Assembly (NCBI GenBank): GCA_015179125.1
Contig: WHVA01000001.1
Location: forward strand, 62,001 to 126,000
Direction of reading: 5' to 3'
Source of the DNA: Gautieria morchelliformis
Lineage: Eukaryota > Basidiomycota > Agaricomycetes > Gomphales > Gomphaceae
DNA: 64,000 bases
The position numbers and the translations under genes were made by a program. This document shows positions 32,643 through 43,910 of the stretch, one piece after another (the stretch's first letter is position 1; each line of letters begins with the position of its first letter). Under the pieces are notes generated by a model. The model ran no database searches and had not been told where the DNA came from. It saw only the letters and a list, made by a program, of their open reading frames with translations.

Positions 32643-33815
32643 TCAGGAACTTTTGTGCCTGGTGTCCCCGGTCAGTCCTGCGTTGCGGATCCGTAGCCTG
32701 CTGTTGTAGGCTGCGCGCGCTTGCCGTGCGTCCTGTACGGCTTGCGTGAGCGGCTCGTCGGGCAGCTGAGCGGTGTGGCTGTGGGCCACCGTCTCTTCAG
32801 CGTTCTTCGCTAATAGCTCGAGTGCCCGTGTGTGGCGGCGCGTGGCTGCGGCTTCTTTACGCTGCCAGTGTGCGACTTTGAGCTCTAAGCTCTCGGTCGT
32901 CATTTCAGAGTCAGGCTCTGAGGCGACCTGATCCCTAACGATCTGTTGGATCGTTTTACAGCTGTCCGTTGGGGCAGCCGGTTGTTCCTGAGGTTCGTTC
33001 CCGAACCTTACATCCTGTTCGACCGGGACAGCTGGCGGTGGCATTCGCTCCTTTCGGCGCGGGTCTTCCACGTCGCGACTGCGTTCGTTGACCGGCGGAC
33101 TGTCGCGAGCTCAGACGAGTTGCGTCGCATTCCCCACGTGGGTGGAGGGCGTTCTGGACGTCCTCCAGTGTGGCTGCGTCTTGCAGCCTGACCTCCTCCG
33201 CCTGGTGGAGTTCCTTGCCGATTTCCATTAGGGCGGCGGCGGCGTTGTCAAGCTGCAATGCCAGCTGATCGTGCTTGTGGCGCGTCAGCGTACTTCGGTG
33301 CAGTGCAGCCTGCACCTGTTTGTTCAGGGCCTCTGCCGTCTCGTGGTCGATGGCGTGAGCCCTCGAGCTCTTGCGACTAGAGCTCGAGTATTCTGAGTCC
33401 TGACCATCATCTGGGGCTCGTCTCTTTTGCCGTCGTCCTCCTTCAGGGACGATCGTCGTCGCTCTACTTCGTGAGTGTTGGTTTGAGTCGTGGCTTTGTG
33501 CCTGCCTCAACATTGTTGCTCTACCGTCTGACGACGGCGAGACTTCTCTGCCCTTTCCTTTGTCCTTGGGCAGAGAGATGTGGGGGGGCAGCGCCAGTTC
33601 GTCACCCGGCGTCGTCTCTTCCTCAGCCACGCTCGACGAGACGTGGTCGGGGTTTTCCTCGTCCTCTACTGAGGGGACGAGGGCGGTGAGATCTACGATC
33701 TCTCCGTCTTCTATCGTCCTGTTCTCTTGGTCCAGGATAGCGTCAGCCGTCGTGTCGCTAGGCTGTGCCTGGGGCGTGGACCTCGAGCTCGTCGCTCGTG
33801 TCCGTCTTCAACTGC
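32643..33815 (-). pseudogene. Coiled-coil ORF at the 5' end of Ty3 element 2
   Basis: Two overlapping coding-like frames. 33815-32956 carries STPQAQPSDTTAD, then VAEEETTPGDELALPPHISL and an alanine/leucine-rich coiled-coil stretch. 33071-32643 carries MEDPRRKERMPPP and SLELKVAHWQRKEAAATRR. A one-base frame change near 33065 links them. This looks like the N-terminal extension of the gag region in this family. Not functional in the present form. Confidence 0.5.
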
Positions 33816-34284
33816 GTGGAATCATCATGCTCGCAGCCGACAGTAGAAGGTCTACTGGAGGGTCTCAATGATTTTTAGTCGTCGACGCAGCGATCTTTTT
33901 CAAGATTGCTTCAATCCACTATCGGTTGGTCGCATGGCGATCAACCGCAGGATAGTTCAAAAAGGTGTAAAGATGTCTATCTTAAGCCTTAAGTCATAAG
34001 AGCACGACAGAACTTGACCAATGTGTGGTATTCTGATACTACGTAGTGACAGTGTAAGGGTAAGATGCGATGGGGGCCGCTGGCCGGTTCCCATGCATAA
34101 ACTATACAGTGGGTCCCTAAGGGGCCCACTGGGATTATGTAATAACTAATGTACATGTAGATACACGGGTTATTTACATGAATGGCGCGAACAGCAAAAT
34201 TCGGTCGCCGAACACGGCAAGGGCGATCGGAGCGAACACGGAGATGGAGTGGGGAATGGAAGAACCAAGCAGCTGAGTATGAGA
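33816..34284. other. Between Ty3 element 2 and Ty3 fragment 3; possible 5' LTR remnant
   Basis: A 5' LTR of element 2 is expected here on the minus strand, but no second copy was found to define it. A GGGCCC-containing imperfect palindrome lies near 34100-34130. Confidence 0.3.
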
Positions 34285-36090
34285 AGTAAACGCGTCATGA
34301 CAGGTATGCCTTATGGAAATCTGAGACGAGTTCGGAGGCGTGGTCGAGTTCCATGGCGGAAATCCAGGAAGTCTCTTCGTTGGTGTTTTCATAGCCTGCC
34401 CACTTGACTAGGTACTGAAGTTGACAACGGTATCACTTGTTGAGCTTGGAATTGAGAATTTCTGAAATCTCGTATTCCGGTTCTCCGTCGATGATAACTG
34501 GCAGAGGCAGAGGTTGTTCTTGATGTGGGAGTGTATTTGGAACTGCGGGTTCAAGCATAGACACATGGAATACCAGATGTACTGTGCGCATATTCTGGCT
34601 ATGATACCATCCTAGTTATCATTGACCACCTTACAAAGCAGTCTATCTTTATTCCAACCTATGACACCACCACTTCCGCCCAGCTCACACAGCTCTTTGT
34701 GCTCCACATCTTTTCCAAGCATGGAATCCCCTCCCATGTCACTTCCAACCGTGGATCAGAATTCATGTCATCTTTCTTCCGCACACTCAGCAAGGCTTTT
34801 GACATGAAACTCCACTGCACTTCCGGCTATCATCCTGAAGGTGACGGCCAAACGGAATGCACTAATCAGACCCTTGAGCAGTACCTCTGCATCTATTGCA
34901 ACTACCAACACAGCAACTGGTCCGACCTTCTTCCGCTCGTGGAATTCGCTTACAACAATGCACCTTCCGCCACCACCGGAATTTCGCCCTTCTACGCCAA
35001 TAAGGCTATCACCTGAATCTCGCCATCCACCCTGAACGCAACCTCGCCTCTGCCAGAGCCTGAGATTTCATTGTGGAACTTGATGACCTTCACCAGCACC
35101 TCCGAGAGAACATATCCACTGCCCAAAAGAGATATCAAACTTCCACCGATCGGAAACGGCTTCTGCAACTGGAATTCAAGATCAGTGGCAAAGTCTTCGT
35201 CAAAGCTGAAAACTTCTGCACCAGTCGTCCCTCAAAGAAGCTCTCCGAAAAATACCTTGGCCCTTACGAGATCATCACTAAGGCCAGCATAGGAAGTTTC
35301 TCATGAAGTCCATGGATATCGAATTCCAGGGTTGTTCCGGGATCGAAGTTGCTTCAGGAGGCCATAGGGTTTGTGATGTGATGTTGGGGCTTGGCGTGCA
35401 TACAGGTGGTGCATGACTTGCAGTAGTCTTGGACCATCATGTGGGAGGAGTGGCCAAGTGTAAGAGCATCGGATGAGGCCGAGAGTCTTGTTTTGGCCTT
35501 GGTGTCCAGAGAGTGGATGATGGTGGCTTTGCTAAAGTACGCGGAGTCGTAGATCATTGATATCCGGAACATAGATTCAGGACTTGTGGTGGAGGAAGCT
35601 GTCGGAATCGAGGGACCATCCAGGACTGGTTGGGTTATCGAGGTGGGCTGCGGAGATGGGGTCGGAATGGAGTGTGGAATGGATGTTGGAATGGAGAGAC
35701 TCAGTGTCCATGATGATTGAGGCGCGGAGTAGCAGAAATTGCAATGCTGTGGTACACAGGGACAATGCCAGCTGCTCAGTCGAGAATACTGGGCAGAAAT
35801 TGTGCAGATTAACATTGGCATAGTCGCTACTTCCCTCTTTGGGTAGACGTCCCAACATCTAGTGAGCGCGTCGGGTTTGCTCTGAGCTTTCCAGGGCGGA
35901 AGCGGATCACCATATTGAACTGTGAGAGATATGCAGACCAGTGGACTTGACACCGAGTCAAAATCTGAGTAGTCGCAAAATACTCAAGGTTTTTATGATC
36001 CATTACAACGTCGATCGGATAAGTTGGACCTTGGACAGATGAAGGGTCCGTGCAGGGTAGCAGGTATGCAGGTCTCAAGGCGTGTTTTCT
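34285..36090 (-). pseudogene. Ty3/chromovirus fragment 3 with integrase core inverted in place
   Basis: The minus strand carries RNase H (VVMDHKNLEYFATTQ, about 36000), the integrase zinc finger (CKSCTTCMHAKP, about 35400) to WNSISMDF at about 35305, and then the chromodomain region (HVSMLEP at about 34570; YLVKWAGYENTNEETSW at about 34400-34350). The middle segment 34600-35302 is on the plus strand and encodes the missing integrase core (IPSHVTSNRGSEF, DGQTECTNQTLEQ) and the part up to LGPYEIITKAS. All pieces fit one protein in order once the middle is flipped. Small frameshifts are present. Confidence 0.8.
34600..35302 (+). pseudogene. Inverted integrase-core segment of Ty3 fragment 3
   Basis: Plus-strand reading YDTILVIIDHLTKQ, then the D, D, E integrase region and a C-terminal LGPYEI. 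A frame change lies near 35015-35065. The left break is just before SGYDTILV and the right break just after SIGSFS, each next to the minus-strand sequence that should adjoin the other end. Confidence 0.8.
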
Positions 36091-38504
36091 TACAAGGTAC
36101 CCATGGACCCAATCGGTGTGGCCTTCAAATGGTGCTGAAATGAGCTCCCCGGTGTCTGGATTCCATACATGGATCATCATGTCACAAGACCCGGAGACGA
36201 TGCGCTTCCCGTGTGAGAATGCCACCGACATGACCCACTCGGTATGGCCTTCAAATGGTGCTGAAATGAGCTCCCCGGTGTCTGCATTCCACACACGGAT
36301 CGTCTTGTCATGAGAACCGGAGACGATGTGCTTGCCATCGTGCGAGAACGCCACCAACGTGACGCCGTCAGTGTGGCCTTCGAATGGTGGTGAAATGACC
36401 ACCCCAATGTCTGCATTCCACACACGGACCGTTGTGTCCCAAGACCCATAGACGATGCGCTTGCCGTCATGCGAGGACGCCACCGACGTGACCCAACGGG
36501 TGTGGCCTACCAGAACGGTTTGAATAGGTGGCCACGATGTCGCTTTCCCGGTCTCGATGCTGAGTAGTCATGGAAATCGTGGGAGATAAGTCTCACATAT
36601 TTTCGACCTTTCAGGTGCAAACGGCAGTGCCGACAAATAGAGATGGGGTGCACTCTCGGAGATTACACTCCCAAACGCACCTACGAAATTGCGGGTATCC
36701 ATCACGAATGTTGTAATGTCATTATCCTGAAGAGCATTTAACTCCTGTCGGAGCTCATAACAACTTGGGCACTCACCTGACTCCCGGCCATTATTGACGA
36801 GAGCGCGGTTGATGCATCGGGTACCTTCTTCATCAAACTCAAAACTTCCAACCAGTAGAGTAGCTTAGTCTCGAAGAACTCCTTGATCTTTGCACCTATA
36901 CCCGGCGTAAAGGTGATGGCGTGAACATGGTCCGCCCACAAACGGCAAGCGTAGGAAAGTTGTGGGGATATATACTTCGTGGTCAGTGTCGCCAAGTCGA
37001 CAACGTCGTCATTACGCAGATGTGAAGTTTCAAGCTGACAAATGTTGAAACAAAGTTCATCCTTCATTACGCGCAAACATGAGAGAGCAAGGCCGCCTTG
37101 GTGTGAAGATGTATTGATGTAGTATGGTCCACTCCCATTGCGATCTGTCAAGAAGTCACGAAAAGACGTGTGCAGCAGGCTGATTGGGTCAGAGTTTTGA
37201 GTGGGAAGGCTCAACAGAGCCCCCATGTGTCCAACTATTGCATGAACCTCGGTACCCGACTCGACCCCATGGCACAGCGTCTGCAGGGCAGACATCGAGA
37301 GCGGTTCTCTGGCAGTCAGGATACAGCCCATCACCACACGAAAGCGACACTTGACATCGTCCGTCAAGTCATCGCCATCCCCGAATATCTGCTTGAGGAT
37401 ACCGAGATACAGCTTAGCCATCCCACGGAGGTTCTTGACCAAATTTCCTCCAGTTGCCTAACAGCAACGCGACCACCCTTCCCATCTCCTTTGACAAATC
37501 GACAAGCCGTGGACGCCCATTGAAAGTGACCTTCAGACTTCTCCACTAATAACCGACACCAGCCATCTTTGGGCCATTTGCGCTCCAGGGCCGTAATGTT
37601 ACCTAGTTCATGTTTCACACAACGGGTGACGGCATCGGCAGGGTGCGGGTCAATATCCTTTAGGGACCTGGAAAGCACGTGCTTCTTCCCGAGAAGGGCC
37701 GTTTGGACGTCTTGTTCAGTACGGGAGGTGATGAGAACACGGAAGTTAGGCGGCAATTCTGCAGTTTCGTTGCCAAGCACAGACAAGAGACTCTGGCGAG
37801 ATTTCATGTCTCCGCTCTCATCCAATGCATCAATAACGATCATTGTTGGTCCGACAGTCGTTAGCCCATGGGCGGTGTCTAGAATGAACTTCTGGAACTG
37901 CAGATGAGGTATGCGTGTGGTCCGAAGGGCTGTCTGCTCTCCGACCACTTTCAGCAACGATGCTTTGCGTTGTGGGTCCAGATCAGCCAGATCACGAGCA
38001 ATAGTGCTAAAGATATTGTCGGGGGATCGCTCTGCCGGATGATCGCGGTCAAAACAGTATGATGATCCGAGACGTTTGAGTTTATGAAATTGTCAAGCGA
38101 CCTCATGAGCAATTGCAGACTTTCCAAAACCAGCAACAGCATGCAAGAAAAATATCCGAGGAGCATCATCGCTATCCTGGTTCGCCCAATTGCAGATCTC
38201 CCCAATACCTTTCTCGCGAGTACCCGGACAACAGCCTTTTTGAGGATCGCATGCAGCTCCCGCTGCACAGGGCATGTCGATCAGCCGAACTGCGCCAGCT
38301 GGTAGCAAGGTGTATTAGGCTCGGGAAACGCCTGATACCAGAAAACTCACAGATGTCGCCGACAGCCTCTAGAACACGTAGTACCTCGATTTCGGTATGA
38401 ACGACGGCGTGTTCCTGTAACGCCAGCTGGCCCGTGTCTCCAGAGGCAGCGCCACCCACCTGGGCGTCACCATCAACCGCCCGGTTAGTAACGGGTAACG
38501 GCAC
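36091..38504 (-). pseudogene. NACHT-WD40 (NLR-type) STAND protein gene, broken and 3'-truncated
   Basis: STAND NTPases of this type act as signalling switches in fungal non-self recognition and cell death. Seen: an N-terminal region with VLRVLEAVGDICEFSG; a Walker A motif AVAGFGKSAIAHEVA (about 38140); Walker B MIVIDALDE (about 37840); a post-NACHT helical region (37442-36738) with LLHTSFRDFLTD; then three WD40 repeats (GHTDGV...SHDKTIRVWN type, 36483-36110). Damage: TGA at 38093-38095 right after Walker A and TGA at 36568-36570, both fitting CGA; a one-T deletion near 37441; a frame change near 36780. The WD40 array stops after three units where Ty3 RNase H sequence joins in frame. Confidence 0.85.
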
Positions 38505-38658
38505 CGGGGCTGCTTTGACGCTGCTGTACCATTACGACCATAGGTTCAGAGCTCGGCGGTGTGACATGAAATTTTACCTGGTTCACTACTAACTTAGAAT
38601 ACTATCGGAGTGTTGGTCCGGTTCCAGGTATAAAAGACTCGGTTCACTAATTCTGAAT

Positions 38659-39060
38659 ATGAAGCCACCAGTACGTGACTCGGACTGCAGCTGCACGTTG
38701 AATCATGATCCTCCCCATGCCAATGAAAAAATTCTCAGAAAATTTCACACAGTACAACATGGGGACACTGGAGACGTAAAGAAATGTGTTCAGCAGCGGA
38801 ATGAAGAAGGGACCACATTTCCAGACATCGTGAACAGGACTGTTTACTAGGTAGAAGAGTAAGCTATGCCCTTGATATTAGCCTGGATTTTGACAAACAC
38901 TTGTCAAAGGATAACGAGGCATATAAAGCCTGTGGAGAGAAGAAGAGGTGCACAAGCGTATGTCCTGACGTTGAATCTTCTCTGGATGCATTGCGAGACG
39001 CCATCTCCCAAAGCAAGCGTGACTTTCAAGTGAACTATCCCGTCATTCTCTTTGATTGAT
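38659..39060 (+). CDS. Hypothetical small gene, two exon-like frames
   Basis: A TATAAAA box lies at about 38629. ATG 38659 opens 63 codons (MKPPVRDSDCSC). A second coding-like frame (about 38850-39060) reads VSYALDISLDFDKHLSKDNE, has cysteines KACGEKKRCTSVC, and ends PVILFD. The join is not resolved. No family was recognised. Confidence 0.3.
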
Positions 39061-41347
39061 GTAGAGTAACCTCCCCCGTCGTCAGGACACCTAGGTTTAT
39101 AGATTACTTGTCAAGCTAGCTGATTATGTTTCGCTATCCCAAGGGAGAAAGGTAAATAACTACAACTGCACCTGCGAAGCTCTTGCATTATTGACGACTG
39201 TGCGATATCGTGAATCGCTTGAAGCACGTGAACCAGAGCATGTGTTCGTCAATAGGCCAATCATGACTCACGGCGATATGCATGCATTCATCTCCTCCCT
39301 AATATGCTGTTTTCTCTGGTCACTAAACAAACTCAGTTAGTGTGGAGAAGGGGGAGGACGAGTGTGAAGTGGAGCTGGATTTCCCCTTCTTTTCGGTAAC
39401 TTGCGCGGTTTCAGAGAGAAGTCGATGACCCCAAAGACAGGGAAATCCACCCCCACCTCACACTCCTCCCTCTTTTCTCTCCCTGCCTCCTCTGAGTCCT
39501 CTCCCCCACCGAGGGAACGAACCTCGAAATTATTTGGCCTCCCTCCACCGCCTGGAAGAACAAAGCAGCATACGACATAAACTGCAACGCGAACTTCAAC
39601 CGAATCTAGGCGTACACGCAGCATCGATGTGGATTGCCAACCCAACAGCGACTGGTACGTCAAGTGACTCCAGCATGTAATGAACTAGTTGTCATTGTCA
39701 TTCTTCTGGGATAGCCTCTCAATTCACCGCCACGACACTGTGGCGAGTAACGCAACATCCCTCAAACACGCACCCTATGATGACAATGCCTAGAAGCCTG
39801 GTCATGTTCGTCAACAAACAGAGGCGTTTGGCCCCGACAGTTCACGAAGGTAAGCACTCATCTCACCGACGATGTATTACGGTGACTCTCTGAGATGGCA
39901 TTTATTACCCACAGTGGCTATGGACACGGCCAAGCTAATCTCGGACGTGTCGCGTCTAGTAGTAGTTCTAGGAGGTAAGCATCGATGGATCGGGGTAATG
40001 TTCGTCTGCCAATCTTCACTTTTGGCAGGGACAGCCGTGGACGACACATCAGCCAAAGTTCTACCTCGCAGCACATCACGTCAGTACATGGTTTTCACTC
40101 TGTGCCTGGAGCGTAACATTTAACAATTCCCCAAGCAGCGGGAGTCAGGTGCACGCAGGTCCTTCCAACTACCCGCAAGACAGTCTACAGACAACGTACG
40201 ACCAGCTCGTGTGGTGTCTTCGGTTTCATACTCATATCTGTGAAAGATCTTCGCTAGGACCGCAGTCTCATGTTCCGCATTCGGGGCAGGAAGATACGAA
40301 TGATGAGTACGACATACCAGTATGATTTCCACGACAGTGCCGGCTGACCATTATGCAGCAGCTCAGAGGAACCATACGGTCATTCCTACCCTTCCTCTTC
40401 GACCCAACCCAGGCATGAGATTTCTCGTGACATTAATGTGTTGATCATTGTGTGCTAACTGCAAATTTCAGTCACCCGCAGTCTCGTAGCTTGACCCGTC
40501 GTTACTAGACTTCCCATGGCCCGGGTGGTGGCACGGGCTCTGATGATCATATCTGGACACCGTGTCTCACCCACCTACCATTTCAGAAAGACCCCATTTC
40601 CTCTGTCATATGCACCATGCTTATTCTCTAGTAGTAGCCTGATTCACGTAGGCTATTTGTGCTTTGTTTCTTGGATCTAACATGCCCCATATTATAACAT
40701 CTACGTTTCTGACTATGATTCACTAATCACGAAGTCAAGAAAGATCCTGAGTTCTCGATCCTATTTAGAGTGTATAAGCTGGTGACTTCGTCATCAGTAT
40801 TCTACTAGCTCAGCTGTATCGTAGGCTAGGGAGTTTTCGCATTGAGCTCTATAGACTGGAACAATGCACCAGGCTGTGACATGTTACACACTGTCCTGAA
40901 CGCAGCTTCGACCATTGGCAGATAACCGGGAATCCTTGTGGCATGATTCAAGAAAGTCAGTAAGTGCGAGGCGGCTTCTGGCTCTCGCTTGTGAGCATGG
41001 ATTCCTTCCCCAAAAGATCAACAGAAACAGAAGAATCTCAAAGTCAATTCAAAAGTACTCACCCTCCACAATGAGACACAAGTTCACACTGATTGGCACC
41101 GGCGTGTTGATCCACCCAAGGTAGCAGATGTATGCTCTTGCGATGGGGTCAAGGAAGGCGGTTAGCTGTGGAACAGGAGAGGTGTTAGTTTTGCTGGAGC
41201 ATCGGTGGCTTTTTACAATGGAGTACAAAAAGTGGTACGACAGTGGGATAACTAAATATGTGGCAACAACGGCGCATGGAAGGAGACAAAAGGCCGCAGG
41301 ACAGGTCACAGCGCGCCCAATCGGAACCCGAACCCAGACCCAACACA
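39061..41347. other. Mostly unassigned; possible exon at about 40030-40325 (+)
   Basis: A plus-strand frame ending at 40325 (GQPWTTHQPKFYLAAHHVS ... DEYDIPV) has coding-like composition. Splice-like GTAAG/CAG pairs lie upstream (39849-40027). I cannot assemble a gene or name a family. Nothing else was recognised in this stretch. Confidence 0.3.
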
Positions 41348-42085
41348 CCTGGAACCGCCACACTGTGCACAGTGGGTAGTCAACCCAATGAATCCTATTG
41401 GGTGGACCCACTGAGGATTCAGTATATAAACCATACTAGCTAGTGTAAATACCAATAGAACCCGTTGAAAATTCACTGAATCGGTTTCAGTGGAAAAAGT
41501 TTCGTTTCAATGAGTTGGTTTCAGGGGTTGATTCATGGGTATTCAGGGATCCTACAATGGAAGACCAATGGATTGAACCAGGCATTTCGAGTTGACAACC
41601 ACTGGGTTCCCATGAGATAGTCACTTACGACCCCATGGTTCTATCACCACATTTCAGAGATGCAGTAACTGAATGTCACTGGCCTGAGATCTGAATAATA
41701 TGAGGCAAATCACTGAAGATTCATGAAATTTGTAGTGAATGTCAGGTTGTATAGCTATGAGTTTTAAATGGTTATTGCCTTGCAATCTTGTTCAAATGCC
41801 ATGGGATACCAGTTAAACTTCCCCATTATTTAAAGTCATAAATCAATATATACAAGGGAAAATATGGATGAAACATAAGGTGAAAATCACTGAAATACCG
41901 CTTTCCAATCCGTGAAACCCATACCAGGGTGCTTCAGTGGAGCGGCAGAATAGCGATGAAACCTAAGGTAAAAATCACTGAAAAACTGTGATCAGATCCA
42001 TGAACCACATACCAGGCTGCTTCAGTACAGCGACAGTGCGCCGGGAGCCGAAAGGAGGCAAAGGCGGCAGTCACCAGTGACCTGC

Positions 42086-42349
42086 TGCCTAAGTCAGTGA
42101 ACACGACGTGACATCAATCAACACTCACCTGGATTAGCCAGCTACTTGGGGCCTCTAGGATGGGTGAGCGTGTGCTAAAGAGCGTGGAAGACTGCAAGCA
42201 TACGTCTGGGAACGGTGTGCCTAAGTCAGTGAACACGACGTGACATCAATCAACACTCACCTGGATTAGGCGGCTACTTGGGGCCTCTAGGATGGGCGAG
42301 CGTGTGCTAAAGAGCGTGGAAGACTGCAAGCATACGTCTGGGAACGGTG
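42086..42349 (-). repeat. 132 bp tandem duplication of an exon plus intron
   Basis: Two nearly identical 132 bp units. On the minus strand each holds a 92 bp exon-like part ending AATCCAG and then a 40 bp part running GTGAGTG to CTTAG, i.e. intron-like ends. Confidence 0.8.
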
Positions 42350-43062
42350 TGCATCTGTGCTTGGCGATGCAAGACATGAGAGCAATGCAAGACACGAGAA
42401 AAAGTAGATGACCTGCATAACAGCTGGTACCAAAAAGAAAAATAGAATCAGTCGCGGCTAGCAACCCCCGCCGTCGGCCGCACGCACCCGACTCATGCTC
42501 AATGATCGCTACCTTGGGGGATTCTGCCAGCTCCCACGCCGCATCCTTGAGGCAATCCTCCGGTACGTGTCTGAGTCCACAATCAGGATAAGCTCGCCCA
42601 CACGTATGGCACGCTGCCCACGGCATCCACCGCCGCCCGATCTCCTCAAACATCTCCTCGACCGCCAGGTGCAGTGGGCGCTCCTCAATGTCGAGCTCCA
42701 CGTCCGCAGCCGTCAGCGCACTGCTCGACGTCGTCGTCGTGAGCGCGGTCGCACCCGAGCGTGCCGAGTTCGAGCTCGCGCCCATACCCGCACCCGCCGC
42801 CGCCACACCCACCCCGCTCTCCCCCGCCGCTACCGCCCTCTGCGCGCGCTCCCGCTCCTGCTCCTCAACGAGCTGCAGCACGAACTTCTCGACCTTCAGG
42901 CTCAGCGCGAGGCCGTAGTTCATGTTGCTCGCCTTCTTGAAGCCGCCTGCACGCACGAAGCCACAGTGCATGGGTGGGGGCGGGGAGCCTGCCTTGGCCT
43001 TGGGCGGCTGGGCGGGGAATGGTGCTTGGGGCGCGCGACCCAGCCGATGCCGTGTTGAGCAT
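42122..43062 (-). CDS. Hypothetical protein gene inside the CACTA-type element
   Basis: The main frame is 42971-42246 (MHCGFVRAGGFKKASNMNYG). It has an amphipathic EKFVLQLVEEQERERAQ stretch, a low-complexity A/G/S/T linker and a Cys/His-containing part CHTCGRAYPDCGLRH followed by EDC. Coding-like sequence upstream of the ATG (PAQPPKAKAGSPPPP) suggests the true start may be further upstream, near 43062 after a frame change or intron. The 3' end falls in the duplicated exon. The GC content is higher than in the flanking transposon genes. No family was recognised; it could be a third transposon gene or a captured host gene. Confidence 0.45.
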
Positions 43063-43910
43063 AGAAGGCTTGGCGTGCAAGACGCTCAGCGGGGGGAAGA
43101 AGCTGGGATGATAGCCCGAGCTAGGGAGAGAATACAGAGGAGGTGCGCAGAGGCGCGTAGTCGAGAAAAAACAAAACGAATAGCAACACACCTGCATCAA
43201 TTACCTCGATACGCCGCATGGCGCATATATACGTTTTCAGACGATGTTCCTATTGAAGCATTAGTGCCTGGGCTCGAGAAATCGGACTGTACGAATGCTC
43301 CTACCATGAGCAGATTGGGCAATACATCCTCAACGGAAACCAGTTCGAGGCTCTCGAGAGTAGGGAGCCTGCGCAGAAGTGAGTAATAAAATCACAAGAA
43401 GTAAATCATGCATTAGATGGGTAATGTAGTGACACGCTGAGCGCATCATCTTCGACGTGTTCTCTAGAAGAGAATTAATTTGTCGGCGCAAGCTGGATGG
43501 GTGATGGTGGGAGTGAAGCCAATTTGCGCGACGCGTCGGAGTTACACGTACACAAGGACTTACTTACACCGATCACGTGATAATAAAATGCGACAACGAT
43601 GGATTGCAATGCGATGATAACATGGGTGATACAGGAGGAACTATCTGAATGGTCCCACAGAAAAACATAGCTAATTCCTCCCATTGATTAGCATCCTAGA
43701 GTGGCAAAAAGCAGAGCGATTGCAAGCGGCAAGACGAGCGAATGGTGCAAGAAGGCGAGAGACAGAGAGCTCTGGATAATACAGGGAGATGTGAAGTCGA
43801 AGTGAATAAATCATTGAATTCTATGATTGCAGTTGAGAGCTGAGGGGAGAGATTCTGTGGATGTAGGATTAGTTAAAAGCTCTCATTGACTCCCTGGCAT
43901 ATATATGCAC

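Larger units (their letters stand above)
21340..33815 (-). mobile_element. Ty3/chromovirus element 2, decayed and split by a Helitron
   Basis: Minus-strand order: coiled-coil ORF, gag with zinc knuckle, protease, reverse transcriptase, RNase H, integrase, chromodomain, then an extra ORF. LTRs were not recognised at either end. The protease is split by the Helitron at 27450-31127. The interpretable in-frame stops in pol and the extra ORF are CGA to TGA changes. Confidence 0.85.

Noticed and set aside
39337..39663. 108-codon minus-strand frame
   Set aside because: Low-complexity G/E and P runs from a purine-rich stretch; no homology pattern recognised.
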